A stretch of 13,151 nt of DNA from Legionella sp. (lineage in GTDB: Bacteria > Pseudomonadota > Gammaproteobacteria > Legionellales > Legionellaceae): positions 1 to 13,151 of the forward strand of contig DNVL01000112.1 in NCBI GenBank assembly GCA_003507515.1. Direction: 5' to 3'. Positions 6,403 through 13,151 of the stretch are shown here, piece by piece. Below the pieces are notes generated by a model. It ran no database searches. It saw nothing but the letters and a program-made list of their open reading frames with translations, and was not told where the DNA came from. How positions within the stretch are numbered: the first letter of the stretch is position 1; every line of letters starts with the position of its first letter. Position numbers and translations under genes: made by a program.

Positions 6403-8502
6403 ATGATTTACCTGGCAGACTTGGATTCTCAACAATATGATCTATCACAACTGGCGCAATCCATTTTCACCACTTATTATTTAACGCCATTCCCTCCTAA
6501 GTCAAGTCTTACAAAAAGAGATCCAGCCGTCAAACATTTCGAAATCAAGGACCCTAGAATACCGCGTGTTACGCATGGAGCAATGCATGCAGCGAGGGTA
6601 GCCGCATATGTTAAAATAACGCATGTATTTAGACAAGATCATGATGACTCAGCTATAAGTGATTTGGTTGAGGTCATCCATGGTTATGATCTGTCGATGA
6701 CTCAAATCATTCATTTAACGCAAATGGCCGCTTTATTTCATGATGTATCGAGAGAAGATGAAGGCTTTGATTACTGGGATGAAGAAAGCGCTAACGAATG
6801 CTTGAACTTTTTACAAACGGAAGTAGGCTCGTTGCCTGATTGCATCATGCGGGTCATAGCCAATACGATTCATTATAAAGATAACCACGAAGGTTTTCTG
6901 AGCGCGGCAATGTCTCTTGGGCTCACACATCGCGAAGCGAGGGCATTCTCTTATCTGCGTGAATTAATTCACGATGCGGATTGTCTGGATATTATGCGAG
7001 TGCGTAAAACATTTAAAATCCACTTTTTAGAGATGTTTAATTCACCTGGGCTGCAGCATGTAACAGGCGAAATAGTCGACTTGGTCAAAGAGGTTCGATC
7101 GCTTATAAGCCAACAAGGGGATCAGTATTTTGATTGCGTCGTTAAAATCAAAGACGATACGATTGATGAAAATAAATCAAATTTTAATCCGGATCTTAAG
7201 TTTGAATATGAGTGGGATGAGAATGTTTACAAAAAAATAACACATGACATGAAAGATTATGCAACATTGTCAGGCATTGAGCGGCTGTTGAAAAAGGCGT
7301 ATCCATTCAATCCACCGTTGCTTGCGGAGATAAATCAAGCCTTTATGTCTGCTCTGATTGTATCAGAGCCTGTTGAATTCTCTTGTCCTGATAGTAGAGA
7401 TTATCTGTTTATCAAATTTCAACAGCCCATTATGACATCATTCAAAAACCCGGAACAACCCGGTCATGATGATGTGATAGCGATTCTCTTTGATGAAGAC
7501 GTTGATTTTACTAAACATTGCAATCAGTTACTTAAACCGTTGAATAGTTCAGTTGATCTGGGTTTTCGGTTTTGTGGTGTTTGTAACACACAAAAGAGCG
7601 TTGAAATCAGTGGGTTTTCTTTAAAAATAACATACAATGGCAACAAATTTTCTTTGCGTGAGTCCCTGTTTGACATACTCTTTCGTGCGTTAGAGCACAA
7701 CCATTTGATGAAGAGGATGACAGGGTTTAAAGAACGCATGTTATCCATCTTGTCATCGCAAATAGAACAACCTCGCCGCGCGTTATTCACTACGTCTGGT
7801 TTTTTTAAACCCACAAAAACGCCGATTTCTGACTCCTCTCAATTAGAGGCAGTGGCTGCCTACATTATGGAGCATATCCCACCCATCTCAGCAAAATATA
7901 TTCGAGAAAATGAGTTAGGCATGAATCCGACCTATCAAACTATGGACGTCATTGATCGCCCACTTGAAATGAACCGGAAAAAAATCTGGGTTCTTCGATC
8001 GGATTTGATATTGGCTGTAGGCAATAAAAATGCCAATTGGATTAAATTCAATGACACTGATCTGCCCGATGCCATTGACACAGAACTTCATGCCCATGTG
8101 AATTGGGACGATCGCTATGGACATACTTCTTTAGCGATTCCTCACCCAGGATATGATGGATCGGTATTATATGGAGGATATTTGGCTCAAAGAGACGGCT
8201 ATATGGAAATTTATACGTTTAGTGGTCGATATTATCGACAGGATTTGGATGATCACAGAAAAGCCGTATTGGAAGCTTATGTGGCTCATCATGTCCAAAA
8301 AGCATATGGCAATCAGCCTGTGGTCTTTATTGATGCGGTGGAGGCTGGTCCAAATGCAGTGCTTGATAACTTTGAACTCTCCATTTATCTTCATAATCAT
8401 TCTCTGCCTGAATATTGTATCCGGCGCTCTTATACTCAGGATATCATTCAATCGGTTTTTGACCGTATCGAGCCGCATTCAACGGTTGAATGCATCAGGT
8501 AA
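6403..8502 (+). CDS. SidE-type phosphodiesterase-domain protein, likely secreted effector
   Basis: A 699-residue protein. Residues about 45-260 match the PDE domain of Legionella SidE effectors: RVTHGAMHAARVAAY with His58 and His62, ALFHDVSRED with His113-Asp114 and Glu118, and LIHDADCLDIMRVR with His190. From memory, the SdeA catalytic histidines 277 and 407 are 130 residues apart; His58 and His190 here are 132 apart. This domain cleaves ADP-ribosyl-ubiquitin, or removes phosphoribosyl-ubiquitin from serine in DupA/DupB. The SidE N-terminal deubiquitinase and C-terminal transferase are absent. Residues 300-699 are a different, unnamed region; its end carries GHTSLAIPHPGYDGS (from 573) and SGRYYRQDLDD (from 607). 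I chose the ATG at 6403 because GAGAGAAAG lies upstream; an in-frame GTG at 6343 would overlap the previous gene. No clear Dot/Icm E-block is visible. Confidence 0.82.
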   Translation: MIYLADLDSQQYDLSQLAQSIFTTYYLTPFPPKSSLTKRDPAVKHFEIKDPRIPRVTHGAMHAARVAAYVKITHVFRQDHDDSAISDLVEVIHGYDLSMTQIIHLTQMAALFHDVSREDEGFDYWDEESANECLNFLQTEVGSLPDCIMRVIANTIHYKDNHEGFLSAAMSLGLTHREARAFSYLRELIHDADCLDIMRVRKTFKIHFLEMFNSPGLQHVTGEIVDLVKEVRSLISQQGDQYFDCVVKIKDDTIDENKSNFNPDLKFEYEWDENVYKKITHDMKDYATLSGIERLLKKAYPFNPPLLAEINQAFMSALIVSEPVEFSCPDSRDYLFIKFQQPIMTSFKNPEQPGHDDVIAILFDEDVDFTKHCNQLLKPLNSSVDLGFRFCGVCNTQKSVEISGFSLKITYNGNKFSLRESLFDILFRALEHNHLMKRMTGFKERMLSILSSQIEQPRRALFTTSGFFKPTKTPISDSSQLEAVAAYIMEHIPPISAKYIRENELGMNPTYQTMDVIDRPLEMNRKKIWVLRSDLILAVGNKNANWIKFNDTDLPDAIDTELHAHVNWDDRYGHTSLAIPHPGYDGSVLYGGYLAQRDGYMEIYTFSGRYYRQDLDDHRKAVLEAYVAHHVQKAYGNQPVVFIDAVEAGPNAVLDNFELSIYLHNHSLPEYCIRRSYTQDIIQSVFDRIEPHSTVECIR
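8475..8493. repeat. 19-bp perfect palindrome at a convergent gene end
   Basis: GCATTCAAC, a central G, and GTTGAATGC form perfect 9-base arms within the last codons of the PDE-domain gene, about 10 bases before its stop. The mevalonate kinase gene ends from the other side at 8536. It could act as a bidirectional transcript-end hairpin, though no T-run follows on either side, or it could be chance within coding sequence. Confidence 0.45.
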
Positions 8503-8535
8503 CGCGTGATGGTATTCGAGAACAATCGACGGACG

Positions 8536-9381
8536 TTAAGGCCATAGACTCATCACATAACCCCCGCCACCCGATCCTGTGGGTTTCACAGCAAGCGCAC
8601 CGTTATCACGTAGTGTTTGCATGTGGTGTTGTAGGCGGGGGGTTACCAATCCCCATTGTTGAAAACAATCTGCAGCAGAGTGAATGGCGGCGGCCAGTTT
8701 TTCTCGTGATGAGGGGCTTTTATCCTCCAGCGCCGCCCGTGCGCAGCACACGCTATCTCGCATTTGATGGTCAATGGCCTCCGCATGCGCGGCGTTGGTT
8801 TGCCAAAGGGCTTGTACGGCCTGAACGCAGGGTGCGGTCATGCCGACGTCTCCACAGTTTGATAAACGCCAGTCTGGACTCCATGCCTGCAGGATGGCTG
8901 ACGTGACGCCTTGCTGAAAATAGACACCCCCAATGGCCGCGGCCCCTACAACATCCACGCCACTGCTTTGGCCATGAAATAGGTGCTCTAATTCTTGGGC
9001 GAACGGTTGAATCTGCTCGTGACTCAACAGGTTTAGACTGGCAAACCAGCGCGAAATGGCCACGCAAAGTGCCGCTGATGCGCCTAAACCGACGCCGATG
9101 GGAATATTGCTTTGCACTTGAACCTGGCCAAGGATAGTATCCTGCGGTGTATTTAAAAGGCGTAACCCATGTTCAAAGACGCTCCAGAATAGGGGGGGAA
9201 TGACGTCTCCTTGTTCGCCTGAACAATCGAGGGTTATTTTGGCGGTTGAGGTTTGATAATGCAGGGTCAGCGTTTTGTCTGGGATGGGATAGACCAACGC
9301 GGGATGCCCGCGGAGTACGGCATGCTCGCCCGCCAAAATCCACTTTCCATGCGTGGTGGTTTGGAAATTACAACACATCAT
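8536..9381 (-). CDS. mvk: Mevalonate kinase (GHMP kinase family)
   Basis: A 281-residue GHMP kinase that phosphorylates mevalonate with ATP to 5-phosphomevalonate in the cytoplasm, part of isopentenyl diphosphate synthesis. All three family motifs are present: GKWILAGEHAVL (12-23), the ATP loop IPIGVGLGASAA (93-104), and KPTGSGGGGYVMSL (266-279). The catalytic Asp is in QSSGVDVV (Asp143). Mevalonate kinase is preferred over other GHMP kinases because of the GEHAVxxGHPAL motif and the adjacent decarboxylase. The start overlaps the end of the decarboxylase gene by 14 bases, with GGTAGG upstream; a second ATG follows at once at 9376-9378. Phosphomevalonate kinase, HMG-CoA synthase and HMG-CoA reductase are not in the window and would have to be elsewhere. 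Confidence 0.88.
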   Translation of the reverse strand: MMCCNFQTTTHGKWILAGEHAVLRGHPALVYPIPDKTLTLHYQTSTAKITLDCSGEQGDVIPPLFWSVFEHGLRLLNTPQDTILGQVQVQSNIPIGVGLGASAALCVAISRWFASLNLLSHEQIQPFAQELEHLFHGQSSGVDVVGAAAIGGVYFQQGVTSAILQAWSPDWRLSNCGDVGMTAPCVQAVQALWQTNAAHAEAIDHQMRDSVCCARAALEDKSPSSREKLAAAIHSAADCFQQWGLVTPRLQHHMQTLRDNGALAVKPTGSGGGGYVMSLWP

Positions 9382-10315
9382 AATTGCCTACCCAGTAATC
9401 CACTTTGATCTGATGTGCTAATGCGGCTTGATCTGTCCGGTAGAGCAAGTGAATGTTAGGCCCTGCATCCATGGTGACCAGAGGACCATCTCCTTCTCGT
9501 AGCCAGACTTCGCGCAACGTGTCTAGGGCCGCAAGCGTCCTGTCATTGATGTACGAAAAAGGCTGGTCGCAGGTGGAAAATAAGCGATGCATGTCTTGAA
9601 ATTCATGCCAACAAATCTCATAGGCGACATCCCAGTCTTTTGCAGTGAATGCATCCAAAAGTAATCGGAGGTTTTCCTTTGCGCGCAGGCTTCGGCCGAC
9701 ATAGTGAGGGCTCGTATGAATGCGTTGATGGGCGGCACTAGACGAGACTTCTTTCTCCTTTTGATTCACCACGATGACCTCATGAAGCAATTCCATGTAG
9801 GGTAATTCAACGGCAGTCACCATTTCTTCATCCCACAAGGCCCAGGGAGAGAAAAAAGAACGGCAAGACGATCCTGATCCCTGACGACTGAGGTTGGCTT
9901 GCGTTTCAACGGAAGGCAGCACCGTTTCGGTCAGCTCACTCAATGCATGGCCTGCACATTTAGTGAGGGCGGCAAAGCTGGAAGCAGAACTCGCCAACCC
10001 GCTGCTGTGTGGGAAATTATTGCTCGAGCGCACGATAAATGAGCCGGAATAATTAAAATGCGTCTTTAAGAACGCAAGGTGATTGAGAAAGCGCGTTTGT
10101 GCCGCGTTGGATAAGGCAAAGGGTTTGGCACCCGGGATATTGAGAGGCTCCCAAACGTCCTGCTGACCGGAATGGGTTTCTAACACGACATGACTCAAGA
10201 GATTATTTAACGTATAGGAGAGCGAAGGATTGTCTGGGATATTTTTCTGATGGTCTTTTTTGCCCATGTATTTAATCAAGGCAATATTAGCCGGTGCTTG
10301 TGCAAACCATTCCAT
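9368..10315 (-). CDS. mvaD: Diphosphomevalonate decarboxylase
   Basis: A 315-residue GHMP-superfamily enzyme that converts mevalonate 5-diphosphate to isopentenyl diphosphate with ATP. Signature parts: APANIALIKYMGKKD (7-21), SLSYTLNNL (31-39), the ATP loop PHSSGLASSASSFAAL (102-117), RQGSGSSCRS (144-153), and the catalytic Asp in MDAGPN (Asp283). I chose the ATG at 10313-10315 because AGGAG lies 7 bases upstream and the protein then begins just before the conserved core; an upstream in-frame codon would add 16 residues of non-conserved sequence. YMGKKD replaces the YWGKRD common elsewhere. It is followed directly by mevalonate kinase with overlapping ends, forming a two-gene operon. A phosphomevalonate decarboxylase is a less likely alternative. 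Confidence 0.9.
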   Translation of the reverse strand: MEWFAQAPANIALIKYMGKKDHQKNIPDNPSLSYTLNNLLSHVVLETHSGQQDVWEPLNIPGAKPFALSNAAQTRFLNHLAFLKTHFNYSGSFIVRSSNNFPHSSGLASSASSFAALTKCAGHALSELTETVLPSVETQANLSRQGSGSSCRSFFSPWALWDEEMVTAVELPYMELLHEVIVVNQKEKEVSSSAAHQRIHTSPHYVGRSLRAKENLRLLLDAFTAKDWDVAYEICWHEFQDMHRLFSTCDQPFSYINDRTLAALDTLREVWLREGDGPLVTMDAGPNIHLLYRTDQAALAHQIKVDYWVGNYDVL

Positions 10316-10444
10316 GAGGGTACTCCTGAAAATGAACATTGCTGAAAGCCGCCATTTTGACATTAATCAATGCAATAGTCATGTACCCTTTCTCATTTCA
10401 AGTGCTACAATCATGACATATACGAAGCTGATAATGGATTCTTG

Positions 10445-11266
10445 ATGCGAACACTCTATTATGCCTGTCTTTTTTTATGGAGCAGTACCTGTTTTGCAGA
10501 CTTGCGCGAAATCGCCATCACCATTGATGATTTACCGCTTGTGGCGTCCAGAATGGACACGATTGGCAATCAGCAACGTTCAACGGAACGCTTCACTCGA
10601 ATCATGGCCGCCCTCACTGAAAACGAGGTGCCCGCGACGGGTTTTGTGATTGCTGGATCTATAAAACAGGGTCAATGGGCATTTCTAGAGCAGTTTCGTA
10701 ACGCCGGATTCATGATCGGCAATCACACCTATTCGCACTACAATTTAAACACCATGGGTGCGGATCAATATATTGCGGACATTGATCGAGCCGATAAAAT
10801 ATTGGCCCCCTTGTTAACCGAACCGAAATATTTCCGCTATCCCTATCTTGCCGAAGGGAGCAGTAAAACAAAACGCCCGGTGCTGGATTACTTGGCTGAC
10901 CACCATTATATTTTGGCGCCTGTCACCATTGACAGCAAGGATTATGAGTTCAATGAACGGCTCTACAAAGTGCCTTTTCATGCAAGAGAGGCCTATATCA
11001 ACACACTAAGGCCAATCTACCTGGCATACATTTGGGATCAAACACTTAAAGCGGAGAAGCGTGCAAAAGGTGAGCCTGTAAAACAGATATTGCTCCTTCA
11101 TGCGAATGTCCTAAATAGTTATCTATTGGGCGATGTGCTTCAAATGTATAAGAAAAATGGGTATGCATTTATCACGCTGACAGAAGCGCTTAAAAATCCA
11201 GCACCGACACTGCGCTTTCCAGCACGTGAGTCCATTTTCAAGTCGATACCTTGGGCCAATATATGA
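10445..11266 (+). CDS. Secreted NodB-type polysaccharide deacetylase
   Basis: A 273-residue protein with a signal peptide (MRTLYYACLFLWSSTCFA, with cleavage near Ala18) and a NodB-homology domain. The motifs are ITIDDLP (Asp28, Asp29), GNHTYSH (the metal-binding His pair), FRYPYLAEG, VTIDSKDYEF and ILLLHAN. The enzyme class removes acetyl groups from N-acetylated polysaccharides in a metal-dependent way, here outside the cytoplasm. It is shorter than PgaB, which adds a C-terminal glycoside-hydrolase-like domain; IcaB-like size is closer. The ATG at 10445 has GGA 6 bases before it; the codon before it (TTG) is not needed. The next gene is a polysaccharide synthase, 88 bases downstream, supporting a role in exopolysaccharide modification. 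The true substrate is unknown. Confidence 0.82.
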   Translation: MRTLYYACLFLWSSTCFADLREIAITIDDLPLVASRMDTIGNQQRSTERFTRIMAALTENEVPATGFVIAGSIKQGQWAFLEQFRNAGFMIGNHTYSHYNLNTMGADQYIADIDRADKILAPLLTEPKYFRYPYLAEGSSKTKRPVLDYLADHHYILAPVTIDSKDYEFNERLYKVPFHAREAYINTLRPIYLAYIWDQTLKAEKRAKGEPVKQILLLHANVLNSYLLGDVLQMYKKNGYAFITLTEALKNPAPTLRFPARESIFKSIPWANI

Positions 11267-11277
11267 ACGAAAATCAT

Positions 11278-11315
11278 GGAAAACCTCAGGTCTGACTAGG
11301 GAAAACCACAGGTCT
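11278..11315 (+). repeat. 16-bp direct repeat with 22-bp period (operator-like)
   Basis: GGAAAACCTCAGGTCT (11278-11293) and GGAAAACCACAGGTCT (11300-11315) differ by one base and are spaced at 22 bases, about two helical turns. They end 39 bases before the glycosyltransferase ATG, next to a possible -10 (TATATT, 11320-11325). The arrangement fits a tandem binding site for an activator or repressor; the factor is unknown. Confidence 0.55.
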
Positions 11316-11319
11316 AGTG

Positions 11320-11325
11320 TATATT
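11320..11325 (+). promoter_or_regulatory. Possible -10 element before the glycosyltransferase gene
   Basis: TATATT lies 30 bases before the ATG at 11355. No good -35 is seen at 16-18 bases upstream; that place is occupied by the second direct-repeat copy (11300-11315), as is common when an activator substitutes for a weak -35. Confidence 0.35.
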
Positions 11326-11354
11326 CTCAGCCGTTGCATGTGAACGGATGAGAA

Positions 11355-12647
11355 ATGTATATTCCTGTAAGAATAAAATTTAGTTTGTCTATTTGTATAG
11401 CGTTAACATGGCTTTCTCTTTGTGCATGGATTTGTCTACCCTGGATTCGAGATCTTGGCTACTACATTACTTTTCCACTCGCTTTGCTTTGCATTTCTTT
11501 AATTGCGCTCATCCCTGGCTTTATGAATGCTTTTTTATTGGCGGCATATCTTTTTGATAAACGGCCTAAAGCCAAACCGGTTTCGCATTGGTTAAACATT
11601 TCTGTTTTAGTGCCGGCCTTTAATGAAGAAGTTCATATAAAAAGCACCATTGACAGCATTATTAAACAAAACTATTTAGGCTTAATCGAAATCATTGTCA
11701 TTGATAACGGGTCGAAAGACGCTACTTTAGAGATTCTAAAGGGCATCAAAGCCGACAACCTCATTATTTTAGAAGAAAAGAAAAAAGGGAAAGCCAATGC
11801 ATTGAATACGGGGCTTGCGCACACAACGCATGACTACATTGTCACCATTGATGCTGATACCCATTTAATGCCCAGTACCATTAAGCAATTGGCGCTTCGC
11901 TATTTGAATGCGCCCGCGGGAACGGCAGCGGTTGCCGGCAGTGTCTATGTTAAAAATTCACGCGAAAGCGTTATGACACGCTTGCAAGAATGGGATTATT
12001 TTATTTCAATCGCAACCATTAAACGCATGCAAAGTTTATTTCAGGCAACGTTGGTTGCGCAAGGGGCACTCTCGTTATACCAAAAACGCTGTATTTTGGA
12101 AGTGGGAGGGTGGCGAGATACGGTGGGTGAAGATATCGTGATGACTTGGGGCTTTTTAGCGCTGAACTATCGCGTTGATTTCTCAGAAAATGCCATCTCG
12201 TTTACCAGTGCCCCCACCGCATACAAGGTTTTTTTTCATCAACGGAGCCGATGGTCACGCGGGATGGTAGAAGCGTTTATTGCTTATCCTAAGATTCTGG
12301 TGAGGCCTAGGCTTATCACCTTCGTGGTGTATTGGAATTTTCTTTATCCAGCCCTTGACATGGCCTTTGTTTTTATTTTTGTACCCGGCATTATTGGCGC
12401 ATTCTTTGGTCACTATCTGATTGCGGGTCCCATGACCCTCGCTGTTTTACCGATCGCGATGTTGATGAACCTCACGTTTTTTCTTGGGCAACGAAAGATG
12501 TTCAAAAAAAATCTGCTGCGTGTTCGACGCAATGTTTGGGGGTATTTTTTCTATATGTTGTTTTATAATTTTCTGATGACGCCTGCGTGTATTCATGGTT
12601 ATATACAAGAGATTTTTGTCAGAAAAAAGAGATGGGGCACGAAGTGA
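11355..12647 (+). CDS. Membrane family-2 glycosyltransferase, PgaC/IcaA-like polysaccharide synthase
   Basis: A 430-residue inner-membrane enzyme. Two N-terminal membrane helices (about 7-30 and 34-60) precede a cytoplasmic GT-A domain with VLVPAFNEE, IVIDNGSKD, the metal site DAD (166-168), GED (258-260) and QRSRW (296-300). The D,D,D,QxxRW set marks processive synthases that use UDP-sugars and extrude the polymer through their own C-terminal helices (about residues 322-425). Size and layout resemble PgaC/IcaA, which make poly-N-acetylglucosamine; cellulose or hyaluronan synthase-like activity is not excluded. The start ATG at 11355 has GGATGAG upstream, preceded by a small CCGTT/AACGG hairpin at 11331-11347. 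Neighbours are a deacetylase before and an exported TPR-like protein after, overlapping by 16 bases. Confidence 0.85.
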   Translation: MYIPVRIKFSLSICIALTWLSLCAWICLPWIRDLGYYITFPLALLCISLIALIPGFMNAFLLAAYLFDKRPKAKPVSHWLNISVLVPAFNEEVHIKSTIDSIIKQNYLGLIEIIVIDNGSKDATLEILKGIKADNLIILEEKKKGKANALNTGLAHTTHDYIVTIDADTHLMPSTIKQLALRYLNAPAGTAAVAGSVYVKNSRESVMTRLQEWDYFISIATIKRMQSLFQATLVAQGALSLYQKRCILEVGGWRDTVGEDIVMTWGFLALNYRVDFSENAISFTSAPTAYKVFFHQRSRWSRGMVEAFIAYPKILVRPRLITFVVYWNFLYPALDMAFVFIFVPGIIGAFFGHYLIAGPMTLAVLPIAMLMNLTFFLGQRKMFKKNLLRVRRNVWGYFFYMLFYNFLMTPACIHGYIQEIFVRKKRWGTK

Positions 12648-13151
12648 CCGGGTTTAAAAAATCTGTGGTGGCCTTGTTGCTCTTGTTTATATTTGAAAAC
12701 AGCCCGGCGGATGCACCTTTTGTTTCCTATATTACGCCAATTATCGATACCACCTTTTTTTCATATTCGCAACGAATCCATTGGGTGAAGGCCTATATTG
12801 ATGCCAACTTTGGTGTTGCTGCACTCGTGACTTTGCAGCCATTAATGCATGGCACACCGCATTATCCCATCATGATTTTGGCCGCGCAATGCTATGCGGA
12901 GCTAGACAAGCCCAGTATCGCGTTGAAATATTATCAATCAGCGCATCTTTTGGCTAAGTCAGATGCGGAATTAAACATTGCAACGCAAGGCATGCATAAA
13001 ATGCAACAGTGGATTTATGCGCGTATCCCCTCATCAATCGCACCCATCAAGGCCATTTCATCGCCAGCTCAAGGCACGCCATCTCATTGGGTTCGTCAAC
13101 CCATGATCAAGAAAAAAGCGCCTCTATTAACCCAAGAAATCGCGTTTGATA
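12632..13151 (+). CDS. Exported TPR-like protein, 5' part only, possible polysaccharide export partner
   Basis: The reading frame is open to the right edge of the window (173 codons visible). It begins MGHEVTGFKKSVVALLLLF, a signal-peptide-like basic and hydrophobic start ending near SPADA. Residues about 55-125 are helical with a TPR-type repeat (AAQCYAELDKPSIALKYYQS), where Ala, Gly-equivalent and Tyr positions fit the TPR pattern. It overlaps the glycosyltransferase stop. An alternative start is GTG at 12644, in a GTGA overlap. In Pga systems the outer-membrane exporter PgaA has a periplasmic TPR region before its barrel, so this may be the export component; the barrel is beyond the window and cannot be checked. 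Confidence 0.6.
   Translation, partial: MGHEVTGFKKSVVALLLLFIFENSPADAPFVSYITPIIDTTFFSYSQRIHWVKAYIDANFGVAALVTLQPLMHGTPHYPIMILAAQCYAELDKPSIALKYYQSAHLLAKSDAELNIATQGMHKMQQWIYARIPSSIAPIKAISSPAQGTPSHWVRQPMIKKKAPLLTQEIAFD

Noticed and set aside
8450..8502. Dot/Icm E-block translocation signal at the PDE protein C-terminus
   Set aside because: The last residues contain only scattered Glu and no clear cluster, so secretion is inferred from the SidE-type domain and not from a tail signal.
8153..8509. Open reading frame overlapping the PDE gene in another frame
   Set aside because: It lies inside a clearly coding frame with family motifs, has no plausible ribosome binding site and no recognisable product.
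10357..10362. Perfect -35 hexamer TTGACA upstream of the deacetylase gene
   Set aside because: No acceptable -10 is present 16-18 bases downstream (the position reads CATGTA), so I did not list a promoter. The 129-base gap at 10316-10444 must contain divergent promoters, but I cannot place them.
1..13151. CRISPR arrays, tRNA/rRNA genes, insertion sequences, integration sites
   Set aside because: No regularly spaced repeats beyond the two-copy repeat at 11278-11315, no transposase or integrase reading frame, and no cloverleaf-like sequence was noticed by eye.

Overview
The window reads as a chromosomal segment from a Legionella-like gammaproteobacterium (Legionellales). Three things point there. 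First, there are mevalonate-pathway genes, which are rare among gammaproteobacteria but usual in the Legionella/Coxiella lineage. Second, there is a protein with the phosphodiesterase (PDE) domain of the Legionella SidE effector family. Third, base composition is moderate with an AT-rich effector-like insert. I could run no search, so the genus is an inference. There are no tRNA or rRNA genes, insertion sequences or CRISPR arrays, and no gene-free stretch longer than 300 bases.

Layout. Positions 1-2747 (minus strand) form a tightly packed operon, read from right to left: a cold-shock-domain protein with an N-terminal extension, a MoxR AAA+ ATPase, a DUF58 protein, a DUF4381 protein, and the first codons of a BatA-like von Willebrand factor A protein. 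A good sigma-70-type promoter sits at 2821-2850. Positions 2933-4161 (plus) hold a predicted outer-membrane beta-barrel and a small secreted protein with four cysteines. Positions 4341-8502 (plus) hold two large, AT-rich genes, 13 bases apart. The first (about 682 aa) is unrecognised overall but has a short stretch that looks like the H...Y part of an H-Y-[E/Q] ADP-ribosyltransferase. The second (699 aa) is a SidE-type PDE with a large C-terminal extension. Positions 8536-10315 (minus) are mevalonate diphosphate decarboxylase and mevalonate kinase, overlapping by 14 bases. Positions 10445-13151 (plus) encode a secreted NodB-type polysaccharide deacetylase, a membrane family-2 glycosyltransferase with the processive D,D,D,QxxRW signature, and the start of an exported TPR-like protein. 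Together these look like a compact Pga/Ica-type exopolysaccharide locus.

How the genes may work together. The most interesting unit is the two-gene block at 4341-8502. In SidE effectors one polypeptide carries a mono-ADP-ribosyltransferase, which makes ADP-ribosyl-ubiquitin, and a PDE, which cleaves it to phosphoribosyl-ubiquitin and links it to serine; stand-alone PDE proteins (DupA/DupB) reverse this. Here a stand-alone PDE is encoded directly after a protein with ADP-ribosyltransferase-like motifs of a different class. This may be a split or re-invented ADP-ribosylation/phosphodiesterase pair. The PDE assignment is strong; the transferase assignment is a hypothesis from motif reading.
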